A DNA stretch of 64,000 bases from an uncultured Eubacteriales bacterium. Lineage in GTDB: Bacteria > Bacillota > Clostridia > Lachnospirales > Lachnospiraceae. The notes beneath the pieces were generated by a model, which was given only the letters and a program-made list of their open reading frames with translations, was not told the DNA's origin and made no database searches. Below are positions 58,565-64,000 of this stretch, piece after piece. Numbering within the stretch: the first letter of the stretch is position 1; every line of letters starts with the position of its first letter. The translations under genes and the position numbers were made by a program. The DNA is taken from NCBI GenBank assembly GCA_900319355.1, contig ONOC01000004.1, positions 1 through 64,000 of the forward strand, read 5' to 3'.

Positions 58565-59953
58565 ATGTATCAGATAGATTTTGACAAGCCCTGCCACCTG
58601 CATTTCATCGGGATCGGCGGGATCAGCATGAGCGGCCTTGCCGCCATTCTTCTTGACCACCATTTCACGATTTCCGGCTCTGACGCGAAGAAATCGGAGC
58701 TCACGGAACGGCTTGAGGCTGCCGGTGCCGTTATTCGTTATCCGCAGGCAGCTGAAAATATTACCGACGACATTGATGCTGTGATTTATACGGCGGCGAT
58801 TCACAAGAACAATCCTGAATTCGCTGCTGCAGCTGAAAAACATATTCCGATGCTGACGCGTGCCCAGCTGCTCGGCCAGATGATGAAGAACTACCGTCTG
58901 CCGATCTGTGTATCCGGAACGCACGGCAAGACGACGACCACATCGATGGCCGCGCATGTCATGATGCAGGCGGATATGAACCCGACGATCTCCGTCGGCG
59001 GTATTCTTCCTCTGATTCACGGCAATTACCGCATCGGCGGAACGGATACCTTCCTTATGGAAGCGTGCGAATATACCAACAGCTTTCTCAGCTTCTTCCC
59101 GAAGATCAGCATCATTCTGGACATTGATGCGGATCATCTTGATTTTTTCAAAGATCTGGATGATATCCGTCATTCCTTCCGGAAGTTCGCCGAGCTCCTG
59201 CCGGAGGACGGCACCCTGATCATTAACGCGGACGATCCCGCCTGCAAAATGATCACAAAGGATCTGAAGTGTCATGTGGTGACTTTCTCTCTGAGCAACC
59301 GGGGAGAATTTACCGCGGATACGATCACTTTCGATCCTCATGGCCACGCTTCTTTCCGCGCGCTGCACCACGGTGAGCCGATCGGAACCTTCCAGCTGGA
59401 GGTCCCGGGTGAACACAACGTCAGCAATGCGCTGGCTGTGATTGCTCTTGCGAATGTGCTCGGCATCAGCACAGAGGATATTCAGGCCGGATTTTCTTCC
59501 TTCCACGGCACAAACCGCCGTTTTGAGAAAAAGGGCATGATGAACGGCGCCGTCATTGTGGATGACTACGCTCATCATCCGACAGAAATCCGTGCGACGC
59601 TGAACACGGCGCAGCGGGTTCCGCACCGGACTATCTGGTGCGTATTCCAGCCTCATACCTATACCCGCACCAAGGCGCTGCTGCCGCAGTTTGCGGAGGC
59701 GCTCTCCATCGCGGATCATGTGGTTCTCGCCGACATCTATGCGGCAAGGGAGCTTGACATTTACGGTATTTCCTCCCGCGATCTGCAGCAGGAGGTTCAG
59801 AAGCTCGGAACAGAATGCGAGTATTTCCCTTCTTTTGAGGAAATCGAGTCATATCTGAGAGAAAATGTAAAAGAAGGAGATCTGGTCATCACCATGGGCG
59901 CCGGCAACATCGTCCGTGTAGGTGAGGATCTCATCCGTGATCAGAAGCTCTGA
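58565..59953 (+). CDS. murC: UDP-N-acetylmuramate-L-alanine ligase
   Basis: MurC adds the first amino acid, L-alanine, to UDP-MurNAc in peptidoglycan precursor synthesis. The 462-residue product has the N-terminal Rossmann GIGGISMSGLAAILL (about residues 17-31), the ATP-binding GTHGKTTTTSMAAH (about 119-132), DADHLDFF near 190 and the substrate-binding DDYAHHPTEIRATL near 335. AAAAGGAGC precedes the ATG at 58565. It heads a plus-strand group with dnaD, dnaC and prs genes. Confidence 0.96.
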   Translation: MYQIDFDKPCHLHFIGIGGISMSGLAAILLDHHFTISGSDAKKSELTERLEAAGAVIRYPQAAENITDDIDAVIYTAAIHKNNPEFAAAAEKHIPMLTRAQLLGQMMKNYRLPICVSGTHGKTTTTSMAAHVMMQADMNPTISVGGILPLIHGNYRIGGTDTFLMEACEYTNSFLSFFPKISIILDIDADHLDFFKDLDDIRHSFRKFAELLPEDGTLIINADDPACKMITKDLKCHVVTFSLSNRGEFTADTITFDPHGHASFRALHHGEPIGTFQLEVPGEHNVSNALAVIALANVLGISTEDIQAGFSSFHGTNRRFEKKGMMNGAVIVDDYAHHPTEIRATLNTAQRVPHRTIWCVFQPHTYTRTKALLPQFAEALSIADHVVLADIYAARELDIYGISSRDLQQEVQKLGTECEYFPSFEEIESYLRENVKEGDLVITMGAGNIVRVGEDLIRDQKL

Positions 59954-59969
59954 TCAGCGAAGGGATTTT

Positions 59970-61115
59970 ATGGGACTTCTGAAAATTAAAGACAGCCGTC
60001 TGGCCAGCGTTACGCTTGTGCCAGACGATTTTGTCGATTATTATATGTCCCGTTCGAACGGGGAATTTGTAAAGGTATATTTGTATCTGCTCCGCTGTGT
60101 GCATAAGGACGGGCCGGACCCGACGGTTTCCTCCATGGCGGATTTTTTTTCATGCCCTGAAAAGGACATCATGCGCGCACTGCGCCACTGGGAAAAAGCC
60201 GGACTCCTCCGTCTGAACTTTACAGGGCGGGGGAAGAACGAGCAGACGCTGGAGACGATTGAACTTCTTCCGGTAACTGCCAGTCTCACAGCGACGCAGA
60301 ATGATCCGTCGGCAGAGGAAACAGTCTCAGGACCCGCGTCAGGCAGAACAGCCGACGGGGCGGAAAAATCTGCGCAGATTTCCACTTCACGCCTGAATGA
60401 CCTGAAGAGTGATGAGGACGCCCGTCAGATTCTTTTCGCAACGGAACAGTATCTGAAGCGGCCGCTGTCCGCGACGGAGATGAGGGAAATTCTATACTTC
60501 TACGATGATCTCCATTTTCCGTCCGATCTCGTCCTGTATCTGATCGAGTACTGCATCGAACACCAGCATACGGCGATCCGCTATATCGTAAAAACCGGCC
60601 TGGCCTGGGATCAGGAAGGCATTCATACGCTGAAGGCCGCCAAGGAATATACCGGCAGCTTTGAGAACAAATATCTGAAAATCTTCAAGGCCTTCGGCAT
60701 TAAAAACAGAAATCCGATCCCGCATGAGAAGGAGATCATGGATCACTGGCTTAATGATTACGGCTTCTCGATGGAACTGATCAGCGAAGCGGCGGCGCGC
60801 ACCATCCGGAAAACGTCGCAGCCGAGCTTCCCCTATGCGGACCGCATCCTGAGCGACTGGCATGCAGCCGGTGCCACAACGCCGGAGGATGTAAAGCGTC
60901 TGGACCAGAAGCATCAGGAGGAAATGTCCGCGCGGAAGGAAGGCGGGTCCCGTCAGGGTTCCTCCGCTTCAGCAGCCCGCACAGACAGCCGGAACGGCAG
61001 AAAAAACAGCTTCAACAGCAATTTCAGTCAACGCGAATATAATTATGACGATCTGGAAAAGGCTCTTCTGGACAGTCAGGATAACAGGAGTTCGGTGAAT
61101 GGCTCTGACGAATGA
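59970..61115 (+). CDS. DnaD-domain replication initiation protein
   Basis: DnaD-like proteins remodel DNA at the origin and help load the replicative helicase in low-GC Gram-positives. The ATG at 59970 follows GAAGGG. The 381-residue product has an N-terminal winged-helix part (RSNGEFVKVYLYLLRCV, SSMADFFSCPEKDIMRALRHWEKAGLLRL). A linker comes next, then a DnaB/DnaD C-terminal domain including LSATEMREILYFYDDLHFP and the YIVKTGLAWDQEGIHT motif. The Ser/Asn-rich end contains NSFNSNFSQREYNYDDLE, the usual tail. It overlaps the dnaC-like gene by 17 bases. Confidence 0.9.
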   Translation: MGLLKIKDSRLASVTLVPDDFVDYYMSRSNGEFVKVYLYLLRCVHKDGPDPTVSSMADFFSCPEKDIMRALRHWEKAGLLRLNFTGRGKNEQTLETIELLPVTASLTATQNDPSAEETVSGPASGRTADGAEKSAQISTSRLNDLKSDEDARQILFATEQYLKRPLSATEMREILYFYDDLHFPSDLVLYLIEYCIEHQHTAIRYIVKTGLAWDQEGIHTLKAAKEYTGSFENKYLKIFKAFGIKNRNPIPHEKEIMDHWLNDYGFSMELISEAAARTIRKTSQPSFPYADRILSDWHAAGATTPEDVKRLDQKHQEEMSARKEGGSRQGSSASAARTDSRNGRKNSFNSNFSQREYNYDDLEKALLDSQDNRSSVNGSDE

Positions 61116-62151
61116 ACAATATGATGCGGTCATGCGGATCTACAGTGAACGGCAGCTGAAAAACCGCCGGATCACAGAAGAACACCGGGCAGAGGCTTTC
61201 CGCGCGGTGCCCCGCCTCCGCGAGATTGAAGAGGAAATCGCCGGCGCGGGCATCCGCAGGGCGAGATATCTTCTGACGAAGGGGCAAGGAGCATCCCCGG
61301 CGGACGGATCCGCTGATGTGCAGGAAGATTCTGACCTGGAGAAGATCATCAGCAGGCTGCGCGAGGAGAGAAAAACGCTTCTTCTTCTGAACGGATTCCC
61401 GGAAAATTATCTGGAACCCGTCTATGACTGTCCGTACTGCCACGATACCGGCTATGTCGGCACCGACAAATGCTCCTGTTTTAAAAAGCTGGAGCTCAGC
61501 CTGCTTTACAAGGACTCCAGTCTTGGGCAGATCCTCGGCAGGGAAAACTTTGATACTTTCCGGCTCGATTTTTACAGCAGCAGCGACCCGGATCCGCGCA
61601 GCGGCAAAACCGCCAGACAGGAAGCAGAGGAAGCGCTCCGCGCCGCCCGGGAATTCTGCAGTCGTTTTCCCTCGAACGAAAATCTGATGATCTACGGCGC
61701 GGTAGGCGTCGGCAAGACTTTTCTGACTCACTGTATCGCAAAATCGCTGATCGACCGCGCCTTCAGTGTAATCTATATGACAGCATACGAACTGACCGAG
61801 AAACTCGGTCAGTATAAATTCAGTCCGGGAACGGACGGAGGGACCGGAACTGACGGCCGCGAACTGAAGCAGATCCATGACAATATTTTTTCCTGCGACC
61901 TGCTGATCATCGATGATCTGGGCGCCGAACTGGTCAACAGCTTCGTGTCGTCGGAATTCTTCCTGATCGTGAACGAGCGCATCAAGGACAGGAAATCGAC
62001 GATCATTTCAACGAATCTTTCACTGGGAAATTTCCAGAATATTTTTTCAGAGAGAACATTCTCACGAATCATGGGATCCTACAGACTTATCCACATGTCC
62101 GGCAGGGACATCCGCATTCAGAAAAAACTGGGAGGAAACGAAAATGACTGA
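61099..62151 (+). CDS. DnaC/DnaI-like helicase loader ATPase
   Basis: This AAA+ protein loads DnaB helicase or acts in primosome assembly. The 350-residue product has a zinc-binding segment CPYCHDTGYVGTDKCSCF (about residues 112-129), Walker A GAVGVGKTFLTH (about 199-210) and Walker B LLIIDDLGAEL (about 266-276). A sensor block STIISTNLSLGNFQN follows. The coupling with the dnaD-type gene is typical of clostridia. It overlaps the prs-like gene by 8 bases. Confidence 0.9.
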   Translation: MALTNEQYDAVMRIYSERQLKNRRITEEHRAEAFRAVPRLREIEEEIAGAGIRRARYLLTKGQGASPADGSADVQEDSDLEKIISRLREERKTLLLLNGFPENYLEPVYDCPYCHDTGYVGTDKCSCFKKLELSLLYKDSSLGQILGRENFDTFRLDFYSSSDPDPRSGKTARQEAEEALRAAREFCSRFPSNENLMIYGAVGVGKTFLTHCIAKSLIDRAFSVIYMTAYELTEKLGQYKFSPGTDGGTGTDGRELKQIHDNIFSCDLLIIDDLGAELVNSFVSSEFFLIVNERIKDRKSTIISTNLSLGNFQNIFSERTFSRIMGSYRLIHMSGRDIRIQKKLGGNEND

Positions 62152-63331
62152 GAGAAAATCCAACTACTACGACGCTGAACCTGTGGGCCGCCTCGGCATT
62201 ATCCCGCTGCAGAGCTGTGCCATGCTGGGAAAGAAGGTCGACGATTATCTCGTTGACTGGCGACGGGAGCGCTATCAGACAGGCAGCAGGAACGGTGATG
62301 TGGAAGGTTACGCGAGATCGTCCTTCATCATTCCCACGGATATCCCGAGATTCGGATCAGGTGAAGCCAAGGGTGTGGTGGGCGAATCGGTCCGCGGTGA
62401 CGATATCTACATCATGGTCGATGTCTGCAATTATTCGCTGACCTATTCTCTGTGCGGTTATACCAATCACATGTCGCCGGACGATCATTATCAGGATCTG
62501 AAGCGTGTCATCGCAGCCATCGCCGGCAACGCGCGCCGCATCAATGTCATCATGCCGTTCCTCTATGAGAGCCGCCAGCACCGCAGAACCGGACGTGAGT
62601 CGCTCGACTGTGCGATCGCCCTGCAGGAGCTTGTGGAGATGGGTGTGGACAACATCATCACCTTTGATGCCCATGATCCGAGAGTTCAGAACGCCATCCC
62701 GCTGCACGGATTTGAAACGATCCGTCCTTCCTACCAGTTTATTAAGAATATTCTCCGCCACGCGGAACCGGATATGAAAATTGATTCGGACCATCTGATG
62801 TGCATCAGCCCTGATGAGGGCGCCATGGAGCGTGCAATCTACATTGCCAACAACCTCGGCGTAGACATGGGCATGTTTTACAAGAGAAGAGATTACTCCA
62901 CGATCGTGGACGGACGTAACCCCATCGTCGCCCATGAATTTCTCGGTGCCGACGTAACCGGAAAGGATGTCATCATCGTCGACGACATGATCTCCTCCGG
63001 CGGAAGCATGATCGACACCGCCCGCCTCCTGAAGGAAAGAGGTGCAAAGAATATTTACATCTGCTGCACTTTCGGTCTTTTCACCAACGGACTGAGAAAA
63101 ATTGACGAGGCCTATGAAAAAGGCTGGTTCACCAAGCTTGTCACCACAAACCTTGTATATCAGAAGCCGGAACTGCTGCTGAAGCCTTACTACATCAGCT
63201 GCGACATGAGCAAATACATCGCTCTCCTGATCGATACGCTGAATCACGACGGTTCGATCAGCTCCCTGCTTGATCCGCGTGACCGCATTCAGAAGGTTCT
63301 GAGGAAGTTCAACAATCACGAAAAAATCTGA
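62144..63331 (+). CDS. Divergent ribose-phosphate pyrophosphokinase
   Basis: PRPP synthetase makes phosphoribosyl pyrophosphate for nucleotide, His and Trp synthesis. The 395-residue product keeps the PRPP-binding loop as VDDMISSGGSMIDTA (about residues 279-293; usual VDDMIDTAGT) and the FLYESRQHRRTG region in place of the flexible ATP loop (YARQDRK in common Prs). The N-terminal 70 residues and the overall length exceed the usual 315. This longer type is seen in Lachnospiraceae. It is the last gene of the murC-dnaD-dnaC-prs run. Confidence 0.85.
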   Translation: MTERKSNYYDAEPVGRLGIIPLQSCAMLGKKVDDYLVDWRRERYQTGSRNGDVEGYARSSFIIPTDIPRFGSGEAKGVVGESVRGDDIYIMVDVCNYSLTYSLCGYTNHMSPDDHYQDLKRVIAAIAGNARRINVIMPFLYESRQHRRTGRESLDCAIALQELVEMGVDNIITFDAHDPRVQNAIPLHGFETIRPSYQFIKNILRHAEPDMKIDSDHLMCISPDEGAMERAIYIANNLGVDMGMFYKRRDYSTIVDGRNPIVAHEFLGADVTGKDVIIVDDMISSGGSMIDTARLLKERGAKNIYICCTFGLFTNGLRKIDEAYEKGWFTKLVTTNLVYQKPELLLKPYYISCDMSKYIALLIDTLNHDGSISSLLDPRDRIQKVLRKFNNHEKI

Positions 63332-63334
63332 AAA

Positions 63335-63376
63335 AAGAAGACCCGCACCCCGGAATCCGGAGCGCGGGTCTTTTTT
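63335..63376. terminator. Bidirectional terminator between prs and typA
   Basis: GACCCGC (63340-63346) pairs with GCGGGTC (63364-63370) around an inner CCGG/CCGG stem. It has an A run on the left and TTTTTT on the right, between convergent genes. Confidence 0.88.
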
Positions 63377-63458
63377 ATACTGTCTTCTTCTCACTTCTGT
63401 GATTCAGACCTGTACGATCACACGTACGATGATTCAGCCTGTGTACGCTATCTCTTTA

Positions 63459-64000
63459 TCAGCCATTCTTTTTTGCTTTCGCGCTGATTTCGGAACGTTT
63501 TCTCAGTCTGGAATCGAGGATCTTCTTTCTGATTCTAAGGCTCTTCGGCGTAACCTCGAGGAGCTCATCCTCGTCGATATATTCCAGCGCCTGCTCCAGA
63601 GAAAGACGAAGCGGCGGTGTCAGTGTCAGTGCTTCATCCGACGAAGAAGTACGGGTATTGGTCAGATGCTTTGTCTTGCATACGTTCAGCTCAATATCCT
63701 CCGGCTTTGCCGAAGATCCTACGATCATGCCCGCATAGACCTTCTCGCCGGGTCCGATGAACAGGGTACCGCGCTGCTGAGCTGCGAACAGGCCGTAGGT
63801 AACGGACTCGCCCGGCTCAAACGCGATCAGAGATCCGGTCTTGCGGAACTGAATCTCTCCCCTGTAGGGCTGATAGGAATCAAAAATGGTATTGATGATG
63901 CCGTTGCCTTTGGTCATGGTCATGAATCCGCCACGGAATCCGATCAGTCCCCTGGACGGAACTCTGAACTCCAGCCTCGTCACACCGGCATTGCCCGCCG
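63459..64000 (-). CDS. typA: GTP-binding protein TypA/BipA, C-terminal part
   Basis: TypA is a ribosome-associated translational GTPase needed for stress growth. The visible 180 or so residues are the C-terminal domains; the GTPase domain lies beyond the right window edge. Recognisable family sequence includes VPSRGLIGFRGGFMTMTKG, GLFAAQQRGTLFIGPGEKVYAGMIVG, and the end EVTPKSLRIRKKILDSRLRK. The stop codon is at 63459-63461. The frame continues to base 64000. Confidence 0.93.
   Translation of the reverse strand, partial: AGNAGVTRLEFRVPSRGLIGFRGGFMTMTKGNGIINTIFDSYQPYRGEIQFRKTGSLIAFEPGESVTYGLFAAQQRGTLFIGPGEKVYAGMIVGSSAKPEDIELNVCKTKHLTNTRTSSSDEALTLTPPLRLSLEQALEYIDEDELLEVTPKSLRIRKKILDSRLRKRSEISAKAKKNG

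Noticed and set aside
58433..59719. Long minus-strand open frame of 428 codons opposite murC
   Set aside because: murC is unmistakable on the other strand; the antisense frame is a codon-bias by-product.
62357..63394. Long minus-strand open frame opposite the PRPP synthetase
   Set aside because: It is antisense to a gene with clear catalytic motifs, and contains no recognisable domain.

Overview
The window looks like chromosomal DNA of a Gram-positive clostridium, most likely a Lachnospiraceae-type gut bacterium. The reasons are HPr kinase next to UvrC, DnaD and DnaC-like helicase-loading proteins, SpoVG, paired GlgC/GlgD, CUT2 sugar ABC transporters, DUF5685/J-domain genes, strong AGGAGG ribosome sites and a GC content near 50 percent. 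This placement comes from gene content, not from a database search. No prophage, CRISPR array or complete insertion sequence is visible.

Layout. 0.2-8 kb (minus strand): a sugar importer operon (permease, double ATPase, permease, lipoprotein binding protein), an aldose epimerase and a LacI regulator. Promoters of both the transporter and the regulator carry an AAACGTTTC operator. 8-13.7 kb: acylphosphatase, Na/phosphate cotransporter, two unknown proteins and the t6A genes tsaE-tsaB-rimI. 13.9-18 kb: a cyclophilin, a YigZ protein and a class A penicillin-binding protein whose transpeptidase active site is lost. 18-26.7 kb: ywlG, hprK, uvrC, ftsH, and a run of small unknown, J-domain, DUF5685 and zinc-ribbon genes.

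27.6-34.6 kb: a sugar or polyol catabolic operon (class II aldolase, LacI regulator, FGGY kinase, broken GatD-like dehydrogenase, PfkB kinase, aldo/keto reductase) read from a near-consensus promoter flanked by two operators for a second LacI protein. Diverging from it is a FucU-type mutarotase whose promoter carries the operator of the first LacI protein, which links two loci 27 kb apart. 35.6-48.9 kb: a cell-surface polysaccharide cluster (LCP ligase, Wzz, Wzy, four glycosyltransferases, Wzx, LicD, cytidylyltransferase, SDR) with its own promoter. 49-53.3 kb: accessory DNA with a repeat array, an orphan DUF5648 fragment, a duplicated-domain lipoprotein, a divergent HTH/membrane-kinase pair and scrambled oxidoreductase remnants.

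53.4-64 kb: housekeeping genes: tRNA-Pro, an RsmF-type methyltransferase, spoVG, glgC-glgD, murC-dnaD-dnaC-prs, and the 3' end of typA at the window edge.

The points most worth following are the catalytically dead transpeptidase, the two-locus LacI regulon, the string-of-hairpins intergenic repeats, the HTH-kinase-lipoprotein locus and several gene remnants created by internal deletions.
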